In this document: in pieces, positions 33,927 through 45,869 of the stretch
Layout of the letters: each line of letters begins with the position of its first letter
How positions within the stretch are numbered: position 1 is the first letter of the stretch
NCBI GenBank assembly: GCA_014905825.1
Contig: JACGCN010000059.1
Location: 166,647-230,646, forward strand
Length of the DNA: 64,000 nt
Direction: 5' to 3'
DNA from: Lyophyllum atratum
Taxonomy: Eukaryota; Basidiomycota; Agaricomycetes; Agaricales; Lyophyllaceae
Made by a program: the position numbers and the translations under genes
The notes under the pieces: model-generated
The model's database searches: none
What the model was told of the DNA's origin: nothing
Seen by the model: only the letters and a program-made list of their open reading frames with translations

Positions 33927-36302
33927 TCATGGACCAGGAGTCTTGATTTGACTTTGGCTAAAGACCTTCAGCCACCCATCGCCCATATCCTTCTTCAGCG
34001 CTTCCATCTGCTTTCTGAATGCATCAGCATTGTCCCTGTCGTCGCCACCTCGGCTCCCTTCCTCTCCGTCGGAGACACTCGGGGGCTCGTATACCGACGC
34101 GCTGACGCGTGCTCGTCGCATGCCAGATCGCGAAGAGAATGTGCCAGAACCACGGGCGTTCCTCATTGAAGGCGGCATCGCTGGAGATATAGAGCTTGAG
34201 CTTTGTTCTGGAGACGGAGGCTCAAACGGCGATGATGCATCGGGAGCGGCGAAACTAGTTGAAGACGGGATGAATTCGGTCTGATACCGACTGTGTCGAG
34301 CGCGGCGGGCTGTCTTCTGCGGACTTGCGTTTGACAGCGTAGGCATGATAGTACGTGAAGACGATCCCCTGTCGATAGGCGTCGCAGCATCTATATGCAC
34401 CGCATGTTTAGGTGCTGGACTCTTCTCATCCACATCCAGAGTTCCGATCTGTCCCCACTTCTTGGCCGGCAGCTCCTCTGGAAGAGGACTAGGCTCTTTG
34501 AGTGTCTTGGCCTTAACTTTGGTCTTGGGCTTGAACTGTGAAGAGGCAGTAGACCGTTCCCTCGAGTGGTTCGCACCCGCAGAGCTGCCGTCGCTGTGCT
34601 CTGCATCCAGTTCTACAATCCGCTTCACCTTGCGACGTGCCCTGCCGCCCACTCCTACAGCACCTACAGCACCAACTGGAGGGAGAGAGGGCGATGCATT
34701 GGAAGATGGTGGGGTTGGGTATCTGTCGACAGCTGGACCAGACGGAGAAGCGGTCTGGTAATGAGGGTGGTGATGCCCCACAGCGACAACTGGGGGTGAA
34801 TATGCTGTTGATATTGGACGAGACGAAGACATCTGCTGTGGCGGAGATACGGTGAGGTTTCGTTTCTCGTAGAATCCTGGGGGTGCTCCATCCAATGTGA
34901 TCGTCTTCTGCTCCTTCCAGAAATAATCAAAACATGCAACCCTGTAACCCTCTTCCAGCTCCACTAGCGGGTTTCCTTCTATCCATACTTCGGCTATATT
35001 GGGTAGCATGGCAAGCCTGCCAACTTCCGCACTTTCCTCGATCAGATTACCGCGGAGATCAACACGCTCGAGCGCGCCAAGCCGTTCCAAGCCACATATG
35101 GACTCCAGACGATTATGTGCGATGTTGAGGGTGAGCACCTGGCCAAGGTTGAGATAAATGCCTAGAACGGAGTCGATCATGTTGTCAGCGAGGTTCAGTG
35201 AAACGAGGTTGTAGAGAGCTCCAAGGCCTGGGGGTACGGCGTTGAGGAGGTTGGAAGAGAGGTCAAGGTGTGTAAGACCAGTTAGATAGGGTATCGGGTC
35301 AGACGGGAAGAATGTCAAGGCATTGTCAGATAAGGATAGGTGTCTCAAGAGGGCCCATTTATCCGACGACAGCTCGGTGGAAGGGGATGGCGAAGATGAA
35401 CCACCCTGAGGACATGGTCCGGACTCTCCGTCGTCTGTCGCTGCACTCTCCTCAGCGTCTGCATCCTCCGGGACAGAGTCTGGAAGTTGCGTGGACAAAT
35501 AAGAGGTGTCTTTCGCTGCTCCACGATGTATCCGCCTCCGCCGTTTCCGACTGGTACTGCCCTCCCTCCTTGCCTGGTCATCTATCACGGCCCCAATGAG
35601 TATATCGGATACATCCTCCAGACCGCTCTTCTTGATCTTCAAACTCCTGAGACCTCGCGCTAATTGATCCCAGCCCAACAACGTCCTTGGGTCTATATCC
35701 ACGCACTCCAAGCTTTGCAGATTCTTGAATGCATCCAGCGGTAGTGCGTTCTGGTTTGGCGACTCGTTTGCAAGTTCTGCAATGACTTTACGCCCGGGTG
35801 CGTTCACTGATAACGCTGGGATCTTCGTAAAGCTACTGTAGATATATTTAAGTTCCAAGTCGACGCTGAGTGGCTCCGGCCGGCCCCACCATCCCCCACC
35901 AAGCGACAAACCGGATACAACTGAGAGCGAGGAGCGGAATGACGCCAGAGATAGGGTGTCTGACTTGTCCACGCCAGGAAAGATGTTGATGTAGCTCATG
36001 GGTCGAGAAGGATTGTCAACCTGGACATCGAGGGTTCCGACGTTGATACCAAGGGCCTCCATGCGCATGAGGACATAGAAGAGGCGATGAGTATCGACTG
36101 ACAGTATCATAGGTCTGGGGGATGTAGCATGGCCGGTATGATCAGAGCTGAACCAGCCTAACGGGTTGAATACCGACGGTGACTCTGAGGTCCGCTGTGT
36201 ACGCCGCCGCCGAGAGAAGCCTGCCTCTGCTATATTCCTCTCGTTCGTGCGGATAAAAGACGCAAAACGTCGAAGATAGTCGTCTCCTGGCTCCTGGTCC
36301 AT
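33927..36302 (-). CDS. Leucine-rich repeat protein, possibly STK11IP/LIP1-like
   Basis: A single 791-residue frame without intron. The first 300 residues contain DTHRLFYVLMRMEALGINVG, a Ser-rich part and a long loop with KRRRRIH basic patch. At roughly residues 320-470 there are about six leucine-rich repeats: LRHLSLSDNALTFFP, LTHLDLSSNLLNAVP, LVSLNLADNMIDSVL, VLTLNIAHNRLESIC, LERVDLRGNLIEES and IAEVWIEGNPLV. The cap EEGYRVACFDYFWKEQKTI follows, then a disordered Ser/Pro tail. The repeat consensus and the capped end resemble fungal LRR proteins related to STK11-interacting protein; that relation is inference. Likely a scaffold. It lies head to head with RAD23, sharing a 264 bp upstream region. 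Confidence 0.7.
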   Translation of the reverse strand: MDQEPGDDYLRRFASFIRTNERNIAEAGFSRRRRTQRTSESPSVFNPLGWFSSDHTGHATSPRPMILSVDTHRLFYVLMRMEALGINVGTLDVQVDNPSRPMSYINIFPGVDKSDTLSLASFRSSLSVVSGLSLGGGWWGRPEPLSVDLELKYIYSSFTKIPALSVNAPGRKVIAELANESPNQNALPLDAFKNLQSLECVDIDPRTLLGWDQLARGLRSLKIKKSGLEDVSDILIGAVIDDQARREGSTSRKRRRRIHRGAAKDTSYLSTQLPDSVPEDADAEESAATDDGESGPCPQGGSSSPSPSTELSSDKWALLRHLSLSDNALTFFPSDPIPYLTGLTHLDLSSNLLNAVPPGLGALYNLVSLNLADNMIDSVLGIYLNLGQVLTLNIAHNRLESICGLERLGALERVDLRGNLIEESAEVGRLAMLPNIAEVWIEGNPLVELEEGYRVACFDYFWKEQKTITLDGAPPGFYEKRNLTVSPPQQMSSSRPISTAYSPPVVAVGHHHPHYQTASPSGPAVDRYPTPPSSNASPSLPPVGAVGAVGVGGRARRKVKRIVELDAEHSDGSSAGANHSRERSTASSQFKPKTKVKAKTLKEPSPLPEELPAKKWGQIGTLDVDEKSPAPKHAVHIDAATPIDRGSSSRTIMPTLSNASPQKTARRARHSRYQTEFIPSSTSFAAPDASSPFEPPSPEQSSSSISPAMPPSMRNARGSGTFSSRSGMRRARVSASVYEPPSVSDGEEGSRGGDDRDNADAFRKQMEALKKDMGDGWLKVFSQSQIKTPGP

Positions 36303-36566
36303 GGTAGCTGGTGGTTAGAATGAGGCGGAGTGGTGGCAGGCGAAAAGGAGGCAGGGTGCTGGCGGTCACAGGGTGCTTCCTGCGCACGAAAGATGCGTGG
36401 CTGGGCAGATAGGGCGCTGAGAAGCTGTAATGCCACTCGCTGGGCAGACAGGGGCTTGTAGAGTTTATAAGGGCTATGAAGGCAACATGGCTAATGGGCT
36501 TACATAGTAGTAGGAGATGATTATGATACAATGCACCGCCACCAACGCTCCTTCCCTGTGTCCATC
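36303..36566. promoter_or_regulatory. Bidirectional promoter between the LRR gene and RAD23
   Basis: The two start codons face away from each other with 264 bp between, so both core promoters must lie here. No specific element was recognised. Confidence 0.45.
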
Positions 36567-38016
36567 ATGAAGGTCACCATAAAAACTACGCAGCAGAAGG
36601 TTTTCAGCGTAAACTCCTCTTCCTTTCTACTGCGTCCGTTCCACCTCACGCTCAATCCCACAGATCGATCTCGATGGATCCGACACCATAGCCACTCTCA
36701 AAGAGAAGATCCAGGAATCTCAGAAACATGACGTTGCCTCCCAGAAGATCATCTATGCTGGTACTACTCTCATCACCTCATACATACATCCTAGTCTCAC
36801 GCATCATCCTTTCAGGTAAAATCCTGTCTGACGATAAGACTGTTGAATCATGCGGGATCAAGGAGAAGGATTTCCTCGTTCTAATGGTCTCAAAGGTGCG
36901 TGATCATCGTCTCGTTAACGTACGGATCTGACCTCGATCCACAGCCCAAACCCACCCCGGCTCCTGCAGCGGCGTCTTCTAGCGCTCCAGCTCCAGCTGT
37001 TGCCCCCGCTGCCGCACCGGCTGCCGTCCCTGCTGTTCCCCCGCCTGCTGCGGCTGCACCTATTGCCCCCGCCGCTGTCTCCACACCAAGCACGATAGTT
37101 TCAGAGGCAGCCCCGGCCTTTGGCGATATGAGCACTTTGTTGTCTGGAGAGGCTCTGCAAAACACGATTAACAACATGACCGAAATGGGCTTCCCCCGTG
37201 ATCAAGTCCAGCGGGCGTTAAGAGCGAGCTTCAATAACCCCGACCGCGCCGTGGAGTACCTCATGACAGTGAGTCGTCATTCTGCAGCAGGTGCGTCCTG
37301 GTACTCATGCTGTCCAGGGAATCCCTGCACACTTGGAAGCCGAGGCAGCAGGGAATGCTCCGCCTGCCGCACTTGCGGGTCAACCCGCCGCCGCCGCCGC
37401 GCCTGCGAACACATCTGCCCCTGCCCCGGTACCAGCTGGCCAACCCCAAAATCTCTTCCAGGTAGCGTGTTTTTGCTTATCAATCTCTTGTCTTCTAAAA
37501 CCTTATTCTTCTCAGCTTGCCCAGCAGCACCAGCAACAAGCCGGTGGAGGTGGTACTGGACAAACTTTCACTGCAGCAAATGGCCAGCAAATTGACCTAG
37601 AAGCGTTGCGTAACAGCCCTCAGATCCGACAGCTTCGCGAACAAATGGCGGCTAACCCGGAAAACATCCAGCCGCTCCTTCAACAGCTTGCAGCACAACA
37701 CCCTCAGATTGCACAGATGCTTTCGCAAAACCCCGAGATTCTGGCGCAATTGCTTGGGGTGCCATCTGAATACGACGAAGAAGGTGGCGCAATCCCCCCA
37801 GGTGCTCAAGTGGTCAGTGTTACACCGGAGGAGAGGGCTGCCATCGAACGGGTGAGCATATTTTGCATGTTACACAAGTGAAATGGTCTAACGCAGCAAA
37901 TGTAGTTGGAGGGCCTCGGATTTCCCAGGCAAGCGGTGTTGGAGGCGTACTTTGCTTGTGACAAGAACGAGGAGCTAGCTGCCAACTACTTGTTCGAAGG
38001 TGGCTTCGACGATTAG
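36567..38016 (+). CDS. RAD23: RAD23 UV excision-repair / proteasome shuttle protein
   Basis: Seven exons (36567-36608, 36664-36760, 36816-36895, 36945-37268, 37318-37461, 37516-37851, 37906-38016) give 377 residues. Domain order is UBL (about 1-73: [14 protein letters not shown] ... [14 protein letters not shown]), Ala/Pro linker, UBA1 ([20 protein letters not shown]), Ala/Gln linker, STI1/XPC-binding domain ([20 protein letters not shown] through [10 protein letters not shown]) and UBA2 ([20 protein letters not shown]) with the end [11 protein letters not shown]. This is the full Rad23/Rhp23 layout. It binds Rad4/XPC in nucleotide excision repair and carries ubiquitinated proteins to the proteasome. 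Exon borders fall between domains. Confidence 0.96.
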
Positions 38017-38317
38017 TGGTCCATGCCCATTTTGTATAACTATTATATGTTTTTACGACTTGAAATTGAGAGATTAGATGCCATGTACATTGTTTGCTTT
38101 GTCGGCGAGCTGAAGAATGCAGTTGTTTCCATTATTGTGCTTACCTGGAGTTATGTAAGTGAATGATTGATGAGGTTCATTGAGACGTGACACGTTGTGA
38201 CTGACTGTTTCTTTCGACCTCCACCTGGCCAGGTCCTGACTTTGTTAGGTGCACACCCACACTCTCTTGACAACACCCCAAGTCGTTCTTTACCCTTAAC
38301 CATCAAACCGTACCAAA
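38017..38317. other. Intergenic between RAD23 and ARF6
   Basis: 301 bp holding the RAD23 3' UTR and ARF6 promoter; nothing else seen. Confidence 0.55.
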
Positions 38318-39189
<872 letters not shown>

Positions 39190-39627
39190 TCTGTTGCTTA
39201 ACTTCCCCGTCATTGCTTCTTAGCAACTTGTAACGTTTATTTCGTTTGGTATCTCTCGCCTGTGCACGCGAACGTTTCTATACCTTTCACATACCCTTCT
39301 TATGCTTCTCCTGTTTCTACTATACTCATGGCTATGCACGACCACCGCAACGTACAAACGGACATTTCTTAACAATTGTCCACGTCTCTCTTGCCTTATG
39401 ACTTCCATCACCCTCTCCTTGTCTCTCATACCTACTCAATGCCCGTTCATATTCTCTTTGGGTGGTCGGTACTATTCACACTTTAATCGGATGCCTTGCT
39501 CTGTTCATTGTACATGCCCATCAGGCTAAGTTGAAGGCGGATTATCTAAGTTGATGTCGTGCTTACTGCTCACCGTCATGAGTGTCAACAAAATTCAGCG
39601 CCTGTTTGTTTCTTTTCACCTTCCGCC
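39190..39627. other. Intergenic between ARF6 and cysteine synthase
   Basis: About 440 bp, pyrimidine-rich toward 39420, with no gene seen. Confidence 0.55.
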
Positions 39628-40978
39628 ATGTTTTCGGTCTTGCGTGTGGCAGCGAGGACCAGGTGCTTCTCCACAGCCACTACAGTCAACGGCTTTACGG
39701 AGGCTGTAGGAAACACTCCTTTGGTAAATTTAAAGCACTGACTTTGCCAGGAAAGAGTTGACCTGTTTGGTGCTAGATCTATCTGAAAGCTCTGTCGGAG
39801 AAAACAGGCTCCAAAATTTATGGGAAGGCCGAGTTCCAGAACCCAGGTGGAAGTGTCAAGGACCGCGCTGCCCTTGGCGTCGTTCGCAATGCAGAGGAGA
39901 AAGGCTTGTCAGTCCCGAGTTGTCTACTTTAAATCACTAAGTCTCATCCTCTCGCCTCTTATGACAGGATTAAGCCTGGTGGAACTATTGTTGAAGGAAC
40001 TGCAGGGAACACTGGCATCGGACTTGCCCATGTCTGCCGTGCAAGGGGCTACAATTGCGTGATATTCATGCCGGACAACCAGGTCAGCCCATTCCTCGCC
40101 TCCATTTCAGTCCGCTAAATCTTCTTTCGCGACATGCAGAGTCAAGAAAAGATTGACCTTCTGCGTATGCTTGGTGCCGACGTCCGCCCCGTCCCCACTG
40201 TGGCATATGATAACCCCAAGAACTACAATCACCAGGCGCGAGATTACGCCGCGACGCTCGACAACGCTGTCTGGACGGACCAGTTTGACAACGTTGCCAA
40301 TGCGTACGCCCACTACATCTCTACGGGTCCTGAAATTTGGGAACAGACCCGGGGCGACCTTGATGGGTTCATTTGCTCGACGGGTACCGGAGGCACACTG
40401 GCGGGTGCTGGGAAATATCTGAAGGAGAAGAGTGGGGGCAAGACGCAGATCTGGCTGGCGGACCCGCCTGGAAGCGTGTTGACGAGCTATATCACGAGCG
40501 GGGGAAAGCTCACTGAGCGTAGTGGAAGCTCGATTACTGAGGGTGGGTTTTGTGTTCCTGCTTTTTGTGTTCCCGGTCTAACTGGATGTGGGACAGGCAT
40601 TGGCCAGGGCCGTGTCACCCAGAATCTCGCAACATTTGTTAATGAACTGTCTGGCGCATTTACGGTTCCCGATGAGAAGACCATTGCGATGGTGTATGAG
40701 CTGCTGCACACCGAGGGTCTGTATGTAGGAGCTAGCACAGCGTTGAACGTTGTTGCAGCTGCAGAGCTCGCACAGAAGTTAGGCAAAGGTACGGTTCTCT
40801 TTCCATCGGTCAGTATGAGCTTCTAATCTAGGTACTCGCAGGTTCAAATGTTGCGACGATTCTGTGTGACGGCGCGTACCGTTACCAGAGCCGCTTGTTC
40901 TCTAAGAAATGGCTCAAGGCAAAGGGCTTGGAGGACGCTATCCCTGAACATTTGAGAAAATACGCTGTACTGGATTAG
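39628..40978 (+). CDS. Cysteine synthase (O-acetylserine/homoserine sulfhydrylase type), mitochondrial
   Basis: Six exons (39628-39723, 39777-39907, 39968-40082, 40140-40542, 40597-40788, 40842-40978) give 357 residues. The N-terminus [19 protein letters not shown] is basic and hydroxylated, as in a mitochondrial presequence. The PLP fold-type II core is intact: [26 protein letters not shown] with the PLP lysine at about 60, [12 protein letters not shown], the phosphate-cradle loop [12 protein letters not shown] and [19 protein letters not shown] near the end. It forms cysteine from O-acetylserine (or a related acceptor) and sulfide. The 54 bp intron at 40543-40596 is a multiple of three without stop, so its retention would add 18 residues instead of truncating the protein. 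Confidence 0.92.
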
Positions 40979-41260
40979 AGGCAGCTCCATTTACCTGTTC
41001 ATGTACTTTATATCATAATTTGGAGGAACCTTCTACGTCCACGTTCTTCATGGATGAGAGGCAGCATAGGTCAGTTAGTGATCTTTCAGGGAACATCTTC
41101 ACGTCTTCGAAGGTGAGGTAGTAGCGTAGATGCATGAGCATCTCGAGTTCCATTGTCACAGCAAGGTATTAGTCACTATAAATGAGGGGTGGGGTGTTTA
41201 GGAAGTAGTACAATAAATGCGTGAATGCGAGTCTATATCGAGGCGGTACATGTAGCAGGG

Positions 41261-41945
41261 TTAACTTTTGCCCCCGCCGGGCAGTTCGTGAGGTGGAGGT
41301 GGTGGTTGTGTTGCGCCTGGTGCCGCGGGAGCTTCTGCAGCGGCGGCAGGGGTCTCGGAGGCTAGCTTAAGTTCGGCTTCTATTCGTTCTCGCGCGCGGA
41401 ATACTTTTGATTGGAGGTAGTGTGAGTTTGAGGGCGGGAGAGCTTTCCCTTTGGCAGCTTTGTCTGGTGTGGGGGCAGACACGGGGGAGTTGGCTTTGAA
41501 TAGGTGCTCGTAGTTCTGGATAAAGATGTTGGTGAAAAGTGAACGGGAGACGGCGTTAGAGAAGAATGCGTACTTTGAGGACCTGTTCTAGCGACTCCTC
41601 GCGCTTGACGTTGAGAATAAGATTGGCCTCGTCAAGCGTCATCCGGTGTAGCTGTGTAATTTTGTCGGTCGGAGAGCCGGACACGGCGGTCCCTACACCA
41701 GCCACATCATTGCCCAGAGCACCCTGGGGTGCGTGCTTGGCGTCTGCGCGTCTTTGGTCAGTAGCTGCGGGGAAGAATACGTAGTCCAGACGCACTTTTG
41801 ACTGCTTGTCTACCAGCTTCGAAGAATGCCTTGCCCAAGATTCTAGTTCCAGTTACGAGAATCTGGACGAGGATCTTTGGTGAAGACTGAAACGCAATAT
41901 CTCCGTTCAGTAGAAATAGAGTGCTGGCTGTAATTCACATACCAT
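41261..41945 (-). CDS. PAM16: PAM16/TIM16, subunit of the mitochondrial import motor
   Basis: Four exons: 41945-41943, 41886-41796, 41743-41574 and 41515-41261, giving 172 residues. Exon 1 consists of the ATG alone, followed at once by GTATGTG; this is the only way to start the conserved hydrophobic N-terminus SSPKILVQILVTGTRILGKA. The J-like domain follows: MTLDEANLILNVKREESLEQ, YEHLFKAN and SHYLQSKVFRARERIEAELK, as in yeast Pam16. As in the family, the HPD of true J proteins is replaced (here EES region). PAM16 pairs with PAM18 to control Hsp70 at the TIM23 channel. The Ala/Pro tail is lineage-specific. The acceptor of exon 3 could also be at 41773, adding ten residues. Confidence 0.85.
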
Positions 41946-42076
41946 TGGCGAGAGTCGCGGAGGGCGGGGAGGTGACACGGAGATACGTTCCCAAAAAATA
42001 TAGGATCAGATCACGTGGGAGCCTATCCAAAAAATTCCGTTGCAAGCAGATTCTGCGGGACATCCCAGCTACGACT

Positions 42077-43238
42077 ATGCCTGAATCCTCGACCAAGAAA
42101 CGCAAGGAGATGAGCACCACAAACGACGTACACGTACCCACGAAGAAATCGAAGAAGGAGAAGCGGGACAAGAAGGAAATGGGCAAGGCGCGGGACACGG
42201 AATTTCATGTCGTCAAGACCTCACTCGTCGTGTCAATTGCGCCCGTCTTCGCAGGGAATCCGCGTGCGGGTGTGGAGGAAATGTTGGACTCTATGGTCAT
42301 GAGGTGAGTGTACCGCGTATAGTAAATGTTTACGCTACAGAGATGTGAAATCATCTCTCTCATGCTAGGTATATTCCAGCCCTCCGAGGCGTGGTGCTTT
42401 CACACTCGAATCTACGGTTCCTGTCGGATAAAGCGAAAATAAAGGACGATTCCCCATTTCTTATCTGCGATGTTGAGTTCGACGCGACGATATGGAGTCC
42501 GCATGCCGGTATGAAGCTAGGTACGTTGATTACTTGAATTGCTATTAAAGGCTTAGGAAGTCATCTTATACAGTTGGGAAGGTCAATCTATGCTCGCCGG
42601 ACCACGTCTCCTTACTCCTGCACCGTACATTCAACGTGTCAATACCGCGGCACCATATTCCCAAAGGCGAATGGGAGTTCGAGTATGGACCGGCGGAAAA
42701 TGACCCTGAGTTTGGGCCGGACACTAATGCTGACGCTGTGGAGGAGGCAGAGGGCGATGGAGGTGGTAAATGGGTCCATCATCTGACGAATGAGAAACTG
42801 GGAGGCGCCGATGGATTTTTGGAGTTTACGGTGATCGGGTACGTATTCTTTCACACATACCGTTCAGAATATCGAAACTTACTTCACGACAGGCTAATCG
42901 TTGCGAATGAGATGCTGTCCTTACTTGGATCGATACAGCCAGACCCCTTCTCCCCGGAGCACGTTCCTGAAAGCGGCGCAAAAACGACCCGAACCGATTC
43001 AGAAATAGAAGCCATCGAAGTGCTGCATGAGATCGACCCTGGTGAGGAGGAGGAGGAGGACGAGCTAGAGAGCGATGATGATACATTCAAGGCTCTTGGA
43101 AAGACGACCGATGAGGCGGCTTTAGCGCAGGCGGCTAGGCACGCGGCGGAGGTGGTGGCGCTCGCGGAAAAGGAGAAAAAGCGAAAAAGAAAGGAAGAGA
43201 AGGCGAATGGCAAGAAACAGAAACGAACCAAGTCGTGA
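42077..43238 (+). CDS. RPA43: RNA polymerase I subunit RPA43
   Basis: Four exons (42077-42303, 42369-42520, 42574-42838, 42893-43238) give 329 residues. After a Lys-rich N-terminus come the RPA43/Rpb7-like blocks: FHVVKTSLVVSIAPVFAGNP, the tip domain YIPALRGVVLSHSNLRFL, and the OB-like part MKLVGKVNLCSPDHVSLLLH and FNVSIPRHHIP, followed by GFLEFTVIG. RPA43 forms a stalk with RPA14 and contacts Rrn3 for rDNA transcription. The C-terminus is an acidic stretch (EEEEEDELESDDD) followed by a basic tail (KKRKRKEEKANGKKQKR) that can serve as nuclear/nucleolar signal. The divergent neighbour PAM16 starts 132 bp away. Confidence 0.9.
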
Positions 43239-43854
43239 CGTTTATTTCTTGTACTTTCCTCATATATGACTGGCGGAGACTTACCTTATGACGCAAGTGA
43301 ATCTTCAGACACGGTCTAGCGGCAGAAACGATCACGAAAACACTTGAACGACTTGACGCGACCAGTAACAAGGCGCTAGGAGAATCTGTAAACTTGCAAA
43401 CTCGCTTTAGGACCGTGATTTCCCAAGACGATGAGCATTAGTAGACCGTCGTGGATGGCCTACCTTGATGTCGGCAAATCCAAAGTATATGCAAGATACC
43501 TGCCGATTACTTCAATTGGATCAAATCCTCCCGAAGCAGAAAACGTAAGAACCTGCTTTCAAATGCTACACATAGTCAAACTTGTGACGGAGCAGTTTGG
43601 CAAAAGAGTCAGCCGTCGCGATGTCCTTCCTTGAGGGCATGCGTATGGAGATATGTATGAAAGTATCAAGACAGGTAATCCGTCCCTGTTACTAAAATGA
43701 GTATTTTAAACACCGTGCCTGGCTGAAGATTCAAGTTGAACGAGGACGTTTGTAGCCAAGTCGAATCCCCCGAAGAGTCTCGATATCGGACATCGTTCAT
43801 TGAAGTATGTTACATGTTGTTCGTATCATTCCTACCATAGGTTTCTATCTGCAT
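43239..43854. other. Convergent intergenic region, 3' ends
   Basis: About 620 bp between RPA43 and the peptidase stop. A 67-codon plus-strand frame at 43431-43634 has no recognisable domain. No repeat seen. Confidence 0.5.
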
Positions 43855-45620
43855 TCAAAGCTCCCCGGAGCACACACCCTCCAGCCACTCCACGTCGCTC
43901 CTAACTGTTGTCAAGTTCTCGTAGCCGTCTTCTGTGATGTGCACTACATCCTCAATCCGCACCCCGCCCACGGGCTCATACCGCTTGAGCACCTCGGGGT
44001 CAACGAACGGCGATGAATGCGCTTGCGCGCGGGCGAGAAGGTGCGGCGAGAAGTAGATGCCGGGTTCAACGGTCACAACCATCCCCGATGCCAGTGGGAG
44101 CCGCAGCCTCAAGTACTCGTATAATTTCGGGTGGCCCCATTCTCCGCCTCCTGCCTCTCTACCCTTCCCAACCGCCGCAACTTTCCCGGTAGCACGGTCG
44201 ACGGGTTTGGACGCGGACGGGACGTCGTGCACGTCAAGCCCGAGCGAGTGGCCAAGGCCGTGCGGGAAGAACGCAGCGCTGATCCCTGACTCGAGGAGGA
44301 CCTCCTCGGGTCCAGCGCGGAAGATCCCAAGTGCCTGGAACCCACGGATGAGGATGAGATGACTGAGAAGATGCACGGAGTCCCAGTGGACGCCTGGCTT
44401 CAGCATCCCGAAGGATGCGGTCTGCATGTCCAGAACCAGGGAGTAAATATCGCGCGCCTGGGGCATGAACTTGCCGCCGTTCCCGACGGGCATGGTACGC
44501 GTGATGTCGGAGGCATAGCACGCCCACTCGCAGCCGGCGTCGATGAGAAGGACCTGTGGAAGAATCTTCTTATCTACAGAATCGGAAGCGACGAAGGGCG
44601 CCTTGTTTTGATCGCCTTGCGGAGCGACGGGGCCCCAGGCGAACTCGCGGTCGTTGCAACAGTAATGCAGCGTGGATGCGCGCGTGGAAGCGGCGACGAT
44701 GGGAAGGTAGGCTTGGTGCACGGCGCTGTGTGTGGACGTTAGACCTGCGGCACACATAGAGGATGAGGAATGATCACCCTTCGCGCCTGCAGGAGGCAAC
44801 AAATACAGCCTCGGCCTCAGCTTCCTTCTCGATGAGCCATTCGCCGGGGAGAAGGGGTCGGTCTGCGGTCGCGGGGCGAAGACCGCCTTTGACGGCTTGG
44901 CCAAGCACACGCATGACCACTTCGTGTGCGCGTGAGCTGATCGCATTCGCGTGGCGGATGGCCTCGATCTCGTGAATATCCTTGGTGAGGCGCGCATTAT
45001 GTAGGGCCGACAAGAGATATGCATCGGTCACAGCGGCAAATTCATGCGTCATAATCGGGGCGATATAGTCATCGGGAATAGTGGGGAAGAGAGGAGAGGC
45101 ACGTGGAAGGGTGTGGACGAGTGCGCCGGGGAGTGCGGCGAGGAGGGTGTTGATACTATCCGGGAGGGCAGGCGGGTGGTCGACGCGGGTCACGTCGTGG
45201 GATTGGGCGGCGGCGGTGAGAGAGGGTGGGGGTACGGACCACATGATGTCGGCTTCATTTGCCTCGGGGATGAAGAGGTCGACGGAGGGTTTCTGGTCGA
45301 GGGAGGTGCCGGGCTGGTAGGCGGCGAGGACGAAGGAGGAGGGCACGGTGCATCCGGTCAAGTAGTAGAAGTTGGATTCTTGGCGAAACACAAGCTCGCG
45401 GTCGGTGTCATTGCGGAAGCCGGTGACTTCGCCGGCGAGCAGGAGCACTTGGGGCTGCAGAGAGTCAGGGTGGCTTTGTCAGATTACGGATCTTACCTTT
45501 GTCTGCTCTGCAGGGGGAAGTAGGGCAACGAGGTGCTCGAAGGTCTTACGGACGTGGCTGGACGCTGCTCGTCGTCAGCGACAGTGCCGAGAACAACAGT
45601 GAAATCATACCTGGATACAT
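43855..45620 (-). CDS. Xaa-Pro aminopeptidase / prolidase (M24B metallopeptidase)
   Basis: Four exons (45620-45611, 45564-45497, 45454-44778, 44725-43855) give 541 residues. The start exon is only 10 bp (ATG TAT CCA G) and is supported by the 46 bp intron that follows, with a CGCTGACG branch site. The AMP_N domain (EVTGFRNDTDRELVFRQESN, FYYLTGC) precedes the creatinase fold. Metal ligands are all present: two Asp in LLIDAGCEWACYASDITRT, His in FFPHGLGHSLGLDVHD, Glu in VVTVEPGIY and Glu in GGVRIEDVV. It cleaves the bond before proline in dipeptides or at peptide N-termini; which of the two is not certain. No targeting signal, so probably cytosolic. Confidence 0.92.
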
Positions 45621-45869
45621 TGTGGGGAACGGGGAGCAAGTTATCAGTCGGGTCTCGGATCAATTCCCGATATTGACATAGGACATTCGTTAATGATCTT
45701 GCGTACTCTATACTATCTTACAATCGCAGCATGTATGTAGCTCAGATGCAAGTCGAGTGATTGCTTGCACGACGCCCGAGTCGTATTTCATGATCAGAGT
45801 ACAAGAACGAGCGATGTCGGCAAATGTAATGATGATGCTACTTGTTTGGGCTGCAGTGCTTCTTGGCTC
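45621..45869. promoter_or_regulatory. Bidirectional promoter between the prolidase-type and BTB genes
   Basis: 249 bp separate the divergent start codons at 45620 and 45870, so both promoters share this space. No specific element was recognised. Confidence 0.45.

Noticed and set aside
40513..40620. Insertion of [16 protein letters not shown] in cysteine synthase as a real protein segment
   Set aside because: It is flanked by good GT and AG borders and removing it restores the normal family sequence, so it is treated as an intron (retention noted as a finding).
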